Positions 46,383 through 56,300 are shown, numbered from the stretch's first letter. The stretch is 64,000 bases of DNA from Streptomyces eurocidicus (GCF_002891295.1 NZ_LGUI01000001.1:310001-374000); one strand, 5' to 3'. The notes: generated by a model not told the origin, from the letters alone. Translations and numbers: made by a program.

Positions 46383-49300
46383 TCATACGAGGGCGGTGGC
46401 CTCCTCCAGGGTGAGGCCGCCGCCCTCGGCGTACGCGCGCTCGTACGCACCGTCGCCGAGCACCTCCCGCGCCGCGGCCGCCGTGCGGTCGGACACCTCG
46501 CGCTCCACCGAGTGCGGCGGGAGGTCGGCCGGGCGCAGGGCCTCGGCGGCGCCGAGCAGCCGGGCGGCGCGCAGCGCGTGCCCCTCCCGGTCCGCCGGCT
46601 CCGCGTGCTCCCCGCCGGCCGGGGCGGCGTGGGCGAAGGCGGAGAACAGCAGGTGCGTCATCGGCAGCTGGGGCACCGCCAGCGTCGACAGCGGGTCGCC
46701 GGTCAGCGACAGTGCCTCGCGCAGCCTCGGCAGGGCGTCCGCCGGGCGGCCGTCCAGGGTGTCCAGCCAGGCCATCTGACCGCACATCAGGCTCTGGAAC
46801 ATCACCACCGAGCGGATGCCGAAGTCCGCCACCAGCTCCTCGAAGATCTCCCGGGCCTCGGCCGTGCGCCCGGTGCGCGCGATCCGCACGCCGAGCTGGA
46901 GCCGGCCGAAGATCGCGGCATCCGTATTGCCCTGCTCCGCTTCCCCGATGGCGTCGCGGAGCATCTGCTCGCCCTCCTCCTCGCCGACCGCCCCCGCCTC
47001 GACCAGCGCCCCGGCGAGCCGGGCGCGCAGCGCCGGCAGCTGCCCGGTCGAACCGATCTCACGGACCTGCTCCACGGCCTCCCGGTAGTCCTCGGCCGCC
47101 AGATCGAACTGCCCGCGCCGCTCGTGGACTTCGCCCAGGCCCGTCAGGCCCTCCGCCACGCCCCAGGAGTCCCCGAGCCGCCGGAAGATGCGTACGCTCT
47201 CCTCCGAGTCCTCGGTGGCCTGGTCCAGCCCGCCGGGGTGGTCGTTGAATATCTTGGAGCGCAGCTGGAGCACATGGCCCAGCTCCCACTCGTAACCCAG
47301 CTCGCGGCAGCGCGTGACCATCGTGTCCAGGGTCCCGTACAGCGTCTCGAAATCGCCGGTCATGAGGATGGCGAAGAAGACGATGAAGCCCGGCACACGG
47401 CAGATCTGCGGCTGCCCGTCCGCGTAGGCCGCGGCCATGCCGCGCAGTCTGCGCTGTGTCTCCGGCGACTGGACCACGGCCATGTCCGCCATGCTGACCA
47501 GCTGCGTCAGATGGACCCCGCGCCGCGCCTCCGCCAGCACCTCGGGCGGCATCGGCGGCGGCCGCTCGGTGCACGTCACATACAGCGGGGTGGCCGGGAC
47601 GACCGGCTCGGCGAACGGGTCGGGGCCCATCGCGGCCACCGCCTCCGCCCAGTGCGCGGCGTCCGCGCGGTGGTCCCTGAGCTGCCAGAACCAGCCCATG
47701 GACAGCACCAGGCACAGCGCCTCCTGCTCGTCCTCCGCCGCGACCGCGCGGCGCAGGGCCGTACGCAAGTTGTCGTGCTCCAGCTCCAGCCGCTCCAGCC
47801 AGACGCCCTGCGCCGGTCCGCGCAGCAGCGGGTCCCCGGTGCGGGCCAGCTCGCGGAAGGCCACCAGGTGGCGGTGCTCGGCGCCCGCCCGCTCGCCGGC
47901 CTCGTCCAGCCGCTCGGCGGCGTACTCCCCGACGGTCTCCAGCAGCCGGTAGCGCATCTCGCCGCAGGCCGCGGGCTCGGCGACCACCAGCGACTTGTCG
48001 ACGAGCGAGCCGAGCAGGGCGGCCACGTCCCGGGCCCCGACGGCGTCGGCCGCGGGCGCGGCGGCCGGGTCCGGGCCGTCGCCGCAGACCTCCTCGGCGA
48101 TCGCCAGGTCGCAGCCGCCGGAGAAGACGGACAGGCGGCGCAGCACGGCCCTCTCGGGGCGGTCCAGCAGGTCCCACGACCAGTCGACGACGGCGCGCAG
48201 CGTCTGCTGGCGCGGCAGGACGGTGCGGCTGCCGGAGGTCAGCAGCCGGAAGCGGTCGTCGAGGCGGTCGGCGAGGCCGCGCGGGGTGAGCATCCGCAGG
48301 CGGGCGGCGGCGAGTTCGATGGCCAGCGGCAGGCCGTCCAGGCGGCGGCAGATCTCGGCGCACGCCTCCGGGTCGTCCTCGACGCGGAAGCCGGTGCGGG
48401 CCGCGGCGCCCCGGTCGGCGAGCAGCCGCAGGGCGACCGTGTCGGGCAGCGGTTCCACGGGCCGCACCGCCTCGCCCGGCACGCCCAGCGGCTCACGGCT
48501 GGTGGCGAGCACGGTGACGCCCGGGCAGTGCGCGAGGAGCGTCTCGGCGAGGCGGGCCGCGGCGTCGACGACGTGCTCGCAGTTGTCGAGGACGAGCAGC
48601 ATGCGGCGCTGCGCGCAGTGTTCGGCGAGCCGGGCCAGCGAGTCCGTCGCGGAGGCGTCGCCGGCGGCCCGCAGCCCGTCGGCGGTGGTCCGCACCACGG
48701 TCTCGCGGCCGCCGAGCGCGGTCAGCACCGCCTCGGGCACGGTGCCCGGATCGTCGACGGGCGCGAGCTCGGCGAACCACACGCCGTCGCTCCACACGCC
48801 GTGCGCGGCGGCGGCCTCGGCGGCCTCCAGCGAGAGCCGCGTCTTCCCGGCGCCCCCGGGCCCGAGCAACGTCACCAGCCGGTGCGCGCGCAACTCGCCG
48901 CCGATGGACACGATGTCGTCCTCCCGCCCGACGAAGGAGGTGAGCCGGGCCCGGAGGTTTCCGGGGGACGGGGCGGGGGCGCCTCCGGCGGGGGGCAGGG
49001 GTACGCCGTGCGGCGCGGCACCGCCTCCGGCGAGGGCGCGGTGCCACCGGGCGGGGACGGCCGGCCGTCCGGGGCGACGGCACCGTGCGCGGCGAGGCCG
49101 CCCGACGGGTACGGCGGCGCGGTGCCGCCGGCGGGCGGGTACGACCCGGCGTAGGGCACAGCGGCACCACCCGGTGCGACCACCCCGTGAGGCCCCGAGG
49201 CGCCGTGCCCGGCCGCACCACCGGGCGGATGAGGCGCACCGGGCACCGACGCGGCGTCATCGGCGGGCGGGTACGACCCCGCGTAAGGCACAGCGGCACC

Positions 49301-50380
49301 ACCCGGCGCGACCGCCCGGTGGGACGCACCCTGCCCGGCCGGACCGCCCGGCGGATACGTCACACCGGGCACCGACGCGGCACCATCGGCAGACGGATAC
49401 GACCCCGCGTAAGGCACCACGGCACCACCCGGCGCGACCACCCGGTGGGACGCACCCTGCCCGGCCGGACCGCCCGGCGGATACGTCACACCGGGCACCG
49501 ACGCGGCACCATCGGCGGGCGGATACGACCCCGCGTAAGACACCCCCTCACCACCCGGCGCAACCACCCCGTGAGGCCCCGAGGCGCCGTGCCCGGGCGG
49601 ACGAGGCGCACCCTGCGGCGGTGCGCCGAGCGCACCGCCGCCCGGTACCGGCCCGGCCGGATCCGGGTTCAGGAGTTCCGCGTGGAGGGCGCGGAGTTCC
49701 GGGCCCGGGTCCGTGCCGAGGCGGGCCGAGAGGTCGTCCGCGACGGCCGCGTACGCGGCGAGCGCCTCCGCCGGGCGGCCCGCGGCGCGCAGGGCGCGCA
49801 GCCGCACGGCGTGCAGGGGCTCGTCCAGCGGATGCTCCTCGCACAGCGCGGCCAGCTCCGGAAGGATCTGCTCCGCCCGGCCGAGGGCGACCGCGGCGGC
49901 CAGCCGCGTACGGCGGGCGTCCAGGCGGCGCGCCTCGTGGCGGGCGGCGAGGGCCGCCCGGTCCGGGAGGTCGGCGAGGACGGGCCCGCGCCACAGGGCG
50001 AGGCCGGTGTCGAGCAGGTCCGCGGCCTTCGCGGGGTCGCCGTCGGCGAGGGCCCGCGCGCCCTCCTCGGCGAGCCGCTGGAAGCGGTGCAGGTCGACGT
50101 CCTCGGGCGTGGCACGGAGCCGGTAGCCGCCGGCCGACGAGGCGACGGCGTCGTGCCCGAGGGCCCGCCGGAGCCGGCCCACGAGGGCCTGCAGCGCGCC
50201 CGCCGCGTCGGCGGGCGGTCCGTCGCCCCAGACGTCGTCGATCAGCGCCTCGGCGGTCCGGGCCCGGCCCGGGTGCAGGGCGAGCGCCGCGAGGAGGGCG
50301 CGCAGCCGCGCGCCGCCGAGGGCGGCGGGGTGACCGTCGTCGGAATGGGCCTGGGTGGTGCCGAGGATGCCGTAGCGCAC
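46383..50380 (-). CDS. AfsR/SARP-type regulator, BTAD + NB-ARC + TPR (frameshifted)
   Basis: About 1330 residues in two frames. From GTG 50380 the first part holds a winged helix (VRYGILGTTQAHSDDG, ALLAALALHPGRARTAEALIDDVWG) and the BTAD domain to about residue 245. A Pro/Gly linker with four 42-44-residue repeats follows. Between about 48960 and 49030 the frame shifts by -1; the NB-ARC ATPase then continues in the other frame (SFVGREDDI, P-loop LLGPGGAGKTRLSL, LLVLDNCEH, TSREPLG) with helical TPR-like repeats to the end. Loss of one base in a C/G run explains the break. If intact it would be an ATP-dependent activator of secondary metabolism or development; its targets are unknown. Confidence 0.85.
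49120..49625. repeat. intragenic tandem repeats of 126-132 bp
   Basis: Four copies with the shared GTA(A/G)G(G/A)CAC block at 49151, 49283, 49409 and 49535 give periods of 132, 126 and 126 bp. All are multiples of three and encode a Pro/Gly/Ala linker with VAPGG and PYAGSYPPAD units in the AfsR-like protein. Confidence 0.85.
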
Positions 50381-50497
50381 CGCCCTATTCTCACCCCGGC
50401 CCCGCCCCGGCCACCGCACGCATTGCGCCGGGACGGGCCGGAGGAAGTACCGTCGCCGGGTACATCCGCACACCACACCCCACAGGAGCACACTCGT

Positions 50498-51304
50498 ATG
50501 TCGACAGCGACCCGCGGCGAACGGCGCGTCAGCCCCGTCTTCCTCGCCCTCGTCGCCATCATGGCGGTCTCCATATGGGCGGTGTGGACGGACTTCTCGG
50601 CGAGCCCCGGCTTCGCCGTGTTCCTGTTCATCGTGTCGGGCTGGGTCGTCTCGCTCTGCCTCCACGAGTACGCGCACGCCCGCACCGCCCTGCACGGTGG
50701 CGACCTCTCGGTCGGAGCCCGCGGCTATCTGACCCTCGACCCGCTGAAGTACACCCACGCCCTGCTGAGCATCGTGCTCCCGGTGATCTTCGTGATCATG
50801 GGCGGGATCGGCCTGCCGGGCGGCGCCGTCTTCATCGAGCGGCACCGGATCCGCGGCCGCTGGCGGCACAGCCTCATCTCGGCGGCGGGCCCGCTGACGA
50901 ACGTCCTGTTCGCGCTCGTGGTCACGGCGCCGTTCTGGCTGGGTCTGATGGACGGGGTGCCGGACCACTTCCGGTACGCGCTCGCGTTCATGGCGCAGCT
51001 CCAGCTGACCGCGGCGATCCTCAACTCCCTGCCGGTGCCGGGCCTGGACGGCTACGGCGTCGTCGAGCCGTGGCTGCCGTACAAGGTGCGCAGGCAGGTC
51101 GAGCCGTTCGCGCCGTTCGGGATACTGGCCGTCTTCGGGTTCCTGTGGATCCCCGAGGTCAACATCGCGTTCTTCGACATGATCGACGCGGTGCTGCACG
51201 GACTCCGGGTGACGGAGTGGGACACCTACTGGGGGCAGCAGCTGTTCCGCTTCTGGGAGGGGACGCCGGAGATCCCGTCGCTGACGGGCATCGTGCTGAA
51301 CTGA
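50498..51304 (+). CDS. site-2-protease-type membrane metalloprotease (M50)
   Basis: 268 residues from ATG 50498 with AGGAG upstream. Five or six membrane helices contain the zinc site HEYAH (His56, Glu57, His60) and the third-ligand motif NSLPVPGLDGYGV near 170-185, the pattern of bacterial site-2 proteases. No PDZ domain is present, so it belongs to the small PDZ-less group. Intramembrane cleavage of an unknown protein, such as an anti-sigma factor, is the likely role. Divergent from the AfsR-like regulator. Confidence 0.88.
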   Translation: MSTATRGERRVSPVFLALVAIMAVSIWAVWTDFSASPGFAVFLFIVSGWVVSLCLHEYAHARTALHGGDLSVGARGYLTLDPLKYTHALLSIVLPVIFVIMGGIGLPGGAVFIERHRIRGRWRHSLISAAGPLTNVLFALVVTAPFWLGLMDGVPDHFRYALAFMAQLQLTAAILNSLPVPGLDGYGVVEPWLPYKVRRQVEPFAPFGILAVFGFLWIPEVNIAFFDMIDAVLHGLRVTEWDTYWGQQLFRFWEGTPEIPSLTGIVLN

Positions 51305-51367
51305 CGCGCGCCGGGCCGGAAGCCGCTGCCGGCCCGGCCCCGCTTCCCCCGGTCACCGCCGGGGCCC

Positions 51368-51396
51368 CGGGCGGGCCGGATGATCCGGCCCGCCCG
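51368..51396. terminator. strong bidirectional terminator
   Basis: A perfect 13-bp stem (51368-51380 with 51384-51396) with loop TGA, between the convergent protease gene and the small membrane protein gene. Confidence 0.75.
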
Positions 51397-51408
51397 TCGT
51401 CGTTCCGG

Positions 51409-51588
51409 CTACTCCGCCGCCGCCCGGTCGTTCTTCGCCTTGCGGACGTAGTACCAGGCGATGTTGGACGAGACGCCGAGCAGCAGCACCCAGACGATGC
51501 CGAGCCAGCTGCCCTGCGCGAAGGAGACGACGGCCGCCACGGCCGCCAGGACGCAGACGGTGAGGGCGTAGAGGGCGAGGCGGGGCAT
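51409..51588 (-). CDS. small membrane protein
   Basis: 59 residues from ATG 51588, with GACAGGAG about 12 bases upstream. Two hydrophobic segments (LYALTVCVLAAVAAVVSFA and LGIVWVLLLGVSSNIAWYYV) are followed by a charged RKAKNDRAAAE tail. No family is recognised; it looks like a conserved small actinobacterial membrane protein. Confidence 0.6.
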   Translation of the reverse strand: MPRLALYALTVCVLAAVAAVVSFAQGSWLGIVWVLLLGVSSNIAWYYVRKAKNDRAAAE

Positions 51589-51728
51589 GGGAGGGGGCTC
51601 CTGTCCGGGGGCGCATGCGTACGATCCCGCCCATTGTCCCCCACCGCCCCCGGGCTCCCCCTGAGGCCCCTCGGGACCCCTCACGGCCTCTCGAAGCCCT
51701 TTGGGGCCCGCCCCGGCCGGGCCGTCCG

Positions 51729-52433
51729 TCAGATGTCGGTGACGCGCAGCCCCGCGTGGGCCTTGTACCTGCGGTTGACCGAGATCAGGTTCGCGACCAG
51801 CGACTCCACCTGGTGGGCGTTGCGCAGCCGGCCCGCGAAGACGCCGCGCATGCCGGGGATGCGGCCGGCCAGGGCCTGCACGAGGTCCGTGTCGGCGCGG
51901 GACTCCCCCAGGACCATCACATCGGTGTCGATCTCGGCGATCTCCGGGTCGGAGAGCAGCACGGCGGACAGGTGGTGGAAGGCCGCGGTGACCCGCGAGT
52001 CCGGCAGCAGGGCGGCGGCCTGCTCGGCGGCGCTGCCCTCCGCCGGCTTCAGGGCGTAGGCGCCCTTCTTGTCGAAGCCGAGCGGGTTGACGCAGTCGAT
52101 GACGAGCTTGCCCGCGAGCTCCTCGCGCAGGCTCTCCAGGGTCTTGGCGTGGCCGTCCCACGGCACGGCGACGATCACGATGTCGCTGCGCCGGGCGCAC
52201 TCGGCGTTGTCGGCGCCCTCGACGCCGAGGCCCAGCTCCTCGGCCGCGGTCCGCGCCCGGTCGGCGGCCCGGGAGCCGATGATGACCTGCTGGCCCGCCT
52301 TGGCCAGCCGGTAGGCCAGGCCGCGGCCCTGGTCGCCGGTGCCACCGAGCACGCCCACCACGAGTCCGGACACATCCGGAAGATCCCAAGGGTCCTTCGC
52401 CGGGGCCTTCTTCACGTCGTCAGAAGTAGTCAT
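51729..52433 (-). CDS. npdG: NADPH-dependent F420 reductase
   Basis: 234 residues from ATG 52433. Transfers hydride between coenzyme F420 and NADP. The Rossmann N-terminus is VVGVLGGTGDQGRGLAYRLAKAGQQVIIGSR, with the NADP-binding Ser-Arg after strand 2; VIDCVNPLGFDKKG and TAAFHHLSAVLL are conserved family segments. F420 enzymes are common in Streptomyces, where this gene supplies reduced F420. It has no ribosome site; a CAGTAT hexamer seven bases before the ATG suggests a leaderless transcript, and a dyad covers the start. Confidence 0.92.
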   Translation of the reverse strand: MTTSDDVKKAPAKDPWDLPDVSGLVVGVLGGTGDQGRGLAYRLAKAGQQVIIGSRAADRARTAAEELGLGVEGADNAECARRSDIVIVAVPWDGHAKTLESLREELAGKLVIDCVNPLGFDKKGAYALKPAEGSAAEQAAALLPDSRVTAAFHHLSAVLLSDPEIAEIDTDVMVLGESRADTDLVQALAGRIPGMRGVFAGRLRNAHQVESLVANLISVNRRYKAHAGLRVTDI

Positions 52434-52449
52434 GACAGCGATACTGTCA
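52433..52449. promoter_or_regulatory. dyad at the npdG start codon
   Basis: TGACAG-cgata-CTGTCA is a perfect inverted repeat spanning the first base of the start codon and the putative -10 hexamer on the minus strand. Bound protein would block initiation. Confidence 0.45.
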
Positions 52450-52568
52450 CGCCCCGTCGACCGGTACCGAGGGGCTCGTCCCCACGCTGCGCCGCGCACG
52501 GGCCCGTACGGGTGAGGGGCCGCGGAATCCGTCCGGCCGGTGCGGCGCCCGGGGCAGGATGGCGGTCC

Positions 52569-53222
52569 ATGGACGCCGTACGTGTCGCGCTGCTGCGCGA
52601 AGTGCTCGCCGGGACCGAGTGGTTACGGTCCACCCGCCGTTTCGCGGGGACGATGCGGAGCTCCGTCGCGCGCCACCACGGCGGACTGCTGCTGGTCGGC
52701 ACCGAGGAGTACGAACCCTGGCACCTGGCCGCCCACCTGGACGACGAGGCGGCCTGGTCGGGTCTGCCCGAGCTCTCCCCCACCCTCGTGCGCCACCGGG
52801 TCCCGGCGGGCGTGCCCGCGCACCTCTCGGTCGGGCTGGGCAGGCTGGAGGCGGTGCGGCGCGGTGAGACGCTGCTGGTGGTGGCGGCCGGGCGGCCCGG
52901 GGAGGGGCTGCTGGAGCGGGTCCACGACGCCCGGCGCGGCGGGGCCACCGTCCTCGCCCTGGACGGCGCCTCCGACGAGCGCGCGGGCGCCGAGCTGCGC
53001 GCGCTGGCCCATGACGCGCTGGCCGCGCCGGCGGCCGCCGCGATCTGCGGCCCGTCCCACGGTTCGACGGCGACGGAGCTCGACCTCGACACCGTGCAGC
53101 ACCTGGTCAGCGCGGCCGCCGGGGAGAACGGCCTGCCCTCGCCGCGGGGCCGGCGGCGCTTCCGGGACCGGCTGGCCCGGCTGGCGGACCAGCTGACGGC
53201 GCCTCCGCCGCCGCGCTGGTAG
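52569..53222 (+). CDS. conserved actinobacterial protein with SIS-like segment
   Basis: 217 residues from ATG 52569. No signal peptide or membrane helix. The stretch GETLLVVAAGRPGEGLLERV followed by HDARRGGATVLALDG resembles the start of a SIS (sugar isomerase) fold, with a strand, Ser/Gly-poor loop and GA-x-VLAL second strand, but the usual Ser residues of the phosphosugar loop are missing. The C-terminus is basic and Pro-rich. Function is unknown. Divergent from npdG with 135 bp between. Confidence 0.65.
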   Translation: MDAVRVALLREVLAGTEWLRSTRRFAGTMRSSVARHHGGLLLVGTEEYEPWHLAAHLDDEAAWSGLPELSPTLVRHRVPAGVPAHLSVGLGRLEAVRRGETLLVVAAGRPGEGLLERVHDARRGGATVLALDGASDERAGAELRALAHDALAAPAAAAICGPSHGSTATELDLDTVQHLVSAAAGENGLPSPRGRRRFRDRLARLADQLTAPPPPRW

Positions 53223-53234
53223 GGCGGGACCCCG

Positions 53235-53325
53235 CGCCGGAAAGCCCTGGGGAAGCCTGGGGAAGCCCTCGGGCACACCGGAAAGCCCTCGGGAAGCCCT
53301 GGGCGAGCCCAAGTCCTGGGGAAAA
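53235..53325. repeat. short direct repeats of GGAAGCCCT type
   Basis: The 9-12 base unit GGAA(A)GCC(C)T followed by CGGG or GGGG occurs about five or six times in this gap before the MFS gene. An ATCGT/ACGAT dyad (53325-53340) follows, near the possible promoter. Confidence 0.55.
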
Positions 53326-53366
53326 TCGTTTGCTCACGATCTTGCCTATGCGGAGCATGGTCCTCC

Positions 53367-54725
53367 GTGACTGAGCACGATCCCCCCGGCCCCGCCCCCG
53401 CCTCCGAGGCCCCCGAAACCCCCGAGATCCCCCGGCCCACCGGGCGCCTCCGCGCCCTGCTGCCCGACCTCTCCCCGTGGCACTCCTCACGGGACTTCCG
53501 CCGGATGTGGCTGGCGGGGCTCGTGACCGTGTTCGGCACCTTCCTCACCTTCGTCGCCGTACCGCTCCAGCTCAAGGAACTGACCGGTTCGGCGCTCGCG
53601 GTCGGCGCGATCGGCGCGGTCGAGCTCGTCCCCCTGATCGTCTTCGGGCTGTACGGCGGCGCGCTCGCCGACGCCGTCGACCGCCGCAAGCTGATCCTGT
53701 GGACCGAGGTGGGCCTCGGCGTCCTGTCCGCGCTCCTGCTGCTCAACACGCTGCTGCCGGAGCCGCTGGTCTGGCCGCTGTACGTGGTGGCCGCGCTGAC
53801 CAGCGCCCTGGCCGGGCTCCAGCGCCCGGCGATGCAGGCGATCGTGCCCCGGGTGGTCGCGCACGATCAGCTGCCCGCGGCCATCGCCCTGAACTCGGTG
53901 CGCTGGCAGGTCGGCGCGGTCGCCGGCCCTTCGCTGGCGGGCCTGCTCATCGCCTTCGCGGGCCTGGAGTGGGCGTACGCCCTGGACGTCGCCTCGTATG
54001 TGCTCTCGGGCGCGCTGCTGCTGGGGCTCGCGCCCTCCCCCGCGCCGCGTGAGGCGGAGAAGCCGTCGCTGCGCGGCATCCTGGAGGGCGGCCGGTACGC
54101 GTGGAGCCGCAAGGAGCTGCTCGGCACGTACGCGATCGACATGGTGGCGATGCTGTTCGCGTTCCCCACCGCGATCTTCCCGTTCCTCGCGGACGACCTG
54201 GACGCGCCCTGGGCGCTGGGCCTGATGTACGCGGCGGGCGCGGTCGGCTCCCTGGTGGTGAGCCTGACCAGCGGCTGGGCCTCCCGGGTGCACCGGCACG
54301 GCCGGATGGTCGTGTGCGCGGCGGCCGGCTGGGGCGCGGCCATGGCGGTGGCGGGGTGGATGCACAACGTCTGGCTGGTGCTGCTGTTCCTGGCCGTGGC
54401 GGGCGGCTGCGACATGGTCAGCGGACTCTTCCGGTCCGCCATCTGGGACCAGACGATCCCGGACGAGCTGCGCGGGCGGCTCGCGGGCATCGAGATGCTC
54501 TCGTACTCGGTGGGCCCGCAGCTCGGCCAGGTCCGCGCGGGCGGCATGGCCTCGCTGACGAACGTCCGCGCGTCGGTGTGGGCGGGCGGCGTGGCCTGCC
54601 TGGCCTCGGTGGGGCTGCTGGCCGCGGCGCTGCCGAAGCTGATGTCGTACGACGCGCGCACGGACGAGCACGCGGTCCGTATGCGGGGCCGCAAGGCGGC
54701 GGAGGCGGTGGCGGAGGCGGCGTGA
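53367..54725 (+). CDS. MFS transporter, EntS/enterobactin-exporter-like
   Basis: 452 residues from GTG 53367. After a Pro-rich N-terminus come 11-12 membrane helices with LSPWHSSRDFRRMWLAGLVTVFGTFLTFVAVPLQLKELTGS and the loop GLYGGALADAVDRRKLILWTE, which are typical of the MFS_3 (EntS) group that exports siderophores and other metabolites. LAGLQRPAMQAIVPRVVAHDQLPAAIALNS is the family helix 5-6 signature. It lies 6 kb from the heme/iron genes, so siderophore export is possible but not shown. Confidence 0.88.
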   Translation: MTEHDPPGPAPASEAPETPEIPRPTGRLRALLPDLSPWHSSRDFRRMWLAGLVTVFGTFLTFVAVPLQLKELTGSALAVGAIGAVELVPLIVFGLYGGALADAVDRRKLILWTEVGLGVLSALLLLNTLLPEPLVWPLYVVAALTSALAGLQRPAMQAIVPRVVAHDQLPAAIALNSVRWQVGAVAGPSLAGLLIAFAGLEWAYALDVASYVLSGALLLGLAPSPAPREAEKPSLRGILEGGRYAWSRKELLGTYAIDMVAMLFAFPTAIFPFLADDLDAPWALGLMYAAGAVGSLVVSLTSGWASRVHRHGRMVVCAAAGWGAAMAVAGWMHNVWLVLLFLAVAGGCDMVSGLFRSAIWDQTIPDELRGRLAGIEMLSYSVGPQLGQVRAGGMASLTNVRASVWAGGVACLASVGLLAAALPKLMSYDARTDEHAVRMRGRKAAEAVAEAA

Positions 54726-54757
54726 CCGCGGGCGCCGGGGGCCCCAGGCCGGACGGC

Positions 54758-54892
54758 CCGTCCGGACACGGGGAACCCGGGGCGGCCAACCCGTCCGGAC
54801 CCGGGGAACCCGGGGCGGCCAACCCGTCCGAACACGGAAAACCCAGGGGCGGCCGACCCGTCCGGACCCGGGGCGGAGCCGCGCGGGACGGG
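54758..54892. repeat. 33-bp tandem repeats after the MFS gene
   Basis: Units beginning CCGTCCGGAC or a close variant start at 54758, 54791, 54824 and 54858, each followed by an ACCCGGGGCGGCC-like block. The array lies in the gap before the convergent small gene. Confidence 0.7.
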
Positions 54893-54926
54893 CAGCGGGC
54901 GGTGGAGGGCACCGCCCGCACGGGCC

Positions 54927-55163
54927 CTACCCCTCGCGCCCCCGCTCGCCCTCGCCGTCGCCGTCGTTCCAGCGCGGATCCTCGCGCCATTCCGTCTCCC
55001 GCTCGCGGGCCGTCTCCATCGCGTGGGCGGCCTCCTCGCGGGTGTCGTACGGGCCGAGGCGGTCCGCGGCGCGGCACTCGGGACCCTCCTCGACCGTGCC
55101 GTGCTTGAGGCAGTAGTACCACTCGCCCGGCTTGCCGGTCCCCCGCCGTTTGAACAGCGCCAT
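54927..55163 (-). CDS. small acidic protein with [13 protein letters not shown] motif
   Basis: 78 residues from ATG 55163, with GAGGAGA upstream. It begins [21 protein letters not shown] and contains [21 protein letters not shown], a pattern like a small SPOR/WGR-type beta-alpha unit with one Cys-His pair (C-x2-H). The tail is very rich in Glu, Asp and Gly. It is conserved in Streptomyces as an uncharacterised protein. Confidence 0.75.
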   Translation of the reverse strand: MALFKRRGTGKPGEWYYCLKHGTVEEGPECRAADRLGPYDTREEAAHAMETARERETEWREDPRWNDGDGEGERGREG

Positions 55164-55254
55164 GCTGGTCTCCTCGCGTCCTGCGCACCCGCCCGCGCGG
55201 GTGGCCGCCGTCGGCCCACTTCTTCTGCCCACATGGTCCCCGATACGCCCTGGC

Positions 55255-55267
55255 TACACTCGCTGAC
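55255..55267 (+). promoter_or_regulatory. leaderless promoter of map
   Basis: TACACT at 55255-55260 ends seven bases before the ATG at 55268; no ribosome site lies between. Confidence 0.5.
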
Positions 55268-56125
55268 ATGTCTGGCCAGTCGCTTCTCAGCCCGGGGACC
55301 CTCTCCCCCACCCGCCCCGTCCCCGCCTCGATCACTCGTCCCGAGTACGTGGGCAAGGACGCTCCCACCCCTTACACCGGTCCCGAGATCCAGGACACCG
55401 AGACGATCGAGCGGATGCGGATCGCGGGCGGCATCGCCGCGCGGGCGATGGAGGAGGCGGCGAAGCTCATCGCGCCGGGCGTGACGACGGACGAGCTCGA
55501 CCGCGTCGCGCACGCGTACATGTGCGACCACGGCGCCTACCCCTCGACGCTGGGCTACCGCGGCTTCCCCAAGTCGCTGTGCGCGTCCGTGAACGAGGTG
55601 ATCTGCCACGGCATCCCGGACTCGACCGTGCTGCGCGACGGCGACATCGTGAACCTCGACGTGACGGCGTACATCGGCGGGGTGCACGGCGACAACAACG
55701 CCACCTACCTGTGCGGCGACGTGGACGAGGAGTCCCGGCTGCTGGTGGAGCGCACGCGCGAGGCGCTGAACCGGGCGATCAAGGCGGTCAAGCCGGGCCG
55801 CCGGATCAATGTCATCGGCCGTGTCATCGAGTCCTACGCCAAGCGCTTCGGCTACGGGGTCGTCCGTGACTTCACCGGCCACGGCATCAACTCGTCCTTC
55901 CACTCCGGCCTGATCGTCCCGCACTACGACAGCCCGCACCACGACACCCTGATCCAGCCCGGCATGACGTTCACGATCGAGCCGATGCTGACGCTGGGGA
56001 CGCACGAGTACGACATGTGGGAGGACGGCTGGACGGTCGTCACCAAGGACCGGAAGCGGACGGCCCAGTTCGAACACACGCTGGTGGTGACGGACAGCGG
56101 GGCGGAGATCCTCACGCTTCCGTGA
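55268..56125 (+). CDS. map: methionine aminopeptidase, type I
   Basis: 285 residues. Removes the initiator methionine from new proteins. All five metal ligands are present: Asp131 (NLDVTAY), Asp142 (HGDNNATY), His205 (TGHGIN), Glu238 (IEPML) and Glu269 (FEHTL). An N-terminal extension of about 40 residues has the [17 protein letters not shown] polyproline-like segment of the longer actinobacterial forms. It is a housekeeping gene, probably translated from a leaderless mRNA. Confidence 0.95.
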   Translation: MSGQSLLSPGTLSPTRPVPASITRPEYVGKDAPTPYTGPEIQDTETIERMRIAGGIAARAMEEAAKLIAPGVTTDELDRVAHAYMCDHGAYPSTLGYRGFPKSLCASVNEVICHGIPDSTVLRDGDIVNLDVTAYIGGVHGDNNATYLCGDVDEESRLLVERTREALNRAIKAVKPGRRINVIGRVIESYAKRFGYGVVRDFTGHGINSSFHSGLIVPHYDSPHHDTLIQPGMTFTIEPMLTLGTHEYDMWEDGWTVVTKDRKRTAQFEHTLVVTDSGAEILTLP

Positions 56126-56159
56126 TCCTGCCGTAAGCCCTGCCGGGTGGCGTCCGGGG

Positions 56160-56176
56160 CGGTAAGGTTTTTACCG
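56160..56176. promoter_or_regulatory. dyad between map and heme oxygenase
   Basis: CGGTAA-ggttt-TTACCG is a perfect 6-bp inverted repeat. It may end map transcription or serve as an additional operator for the heme oxygenase gene. Confidence 0.35.
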
Positions 56177-56200
56177 ACAGCACGTCGGGAACCAATTGAC

Positions 56201-56219
56201 TTAGGTAAGCCTAACTAGA
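56201..56219. promoter_or_regulatory. iron box (DmdR/IdeR-like) before heme oxygenase gene
   Basis: TTAGGTAAGCCTAACTAGA matches the actinobacterial iron-box consensus TTAGGTTAGSCTAACCTAA at 15 of 19 positions. A TTGACT hexamer (56196-56201) abuts it, so a bound iron repressor would block a promoter here. Confidence 0.75.
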
Positions 56220-56300
56220 GAGAATCGCGGTGGCGGCGCGGCGACGACACGTTCGCGTCCCTCCCCGTACCCTCCCGCCCTCGGTCTCCGGAGGTCCGTC

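Noticed and set aside
49120..49625. CRISPR array
   Set aside because: The repeats are 126-132 bp, multiples of three and lie inside an open frame encoding a Pro/Gly linker; there are no short repeats with unique spacers.
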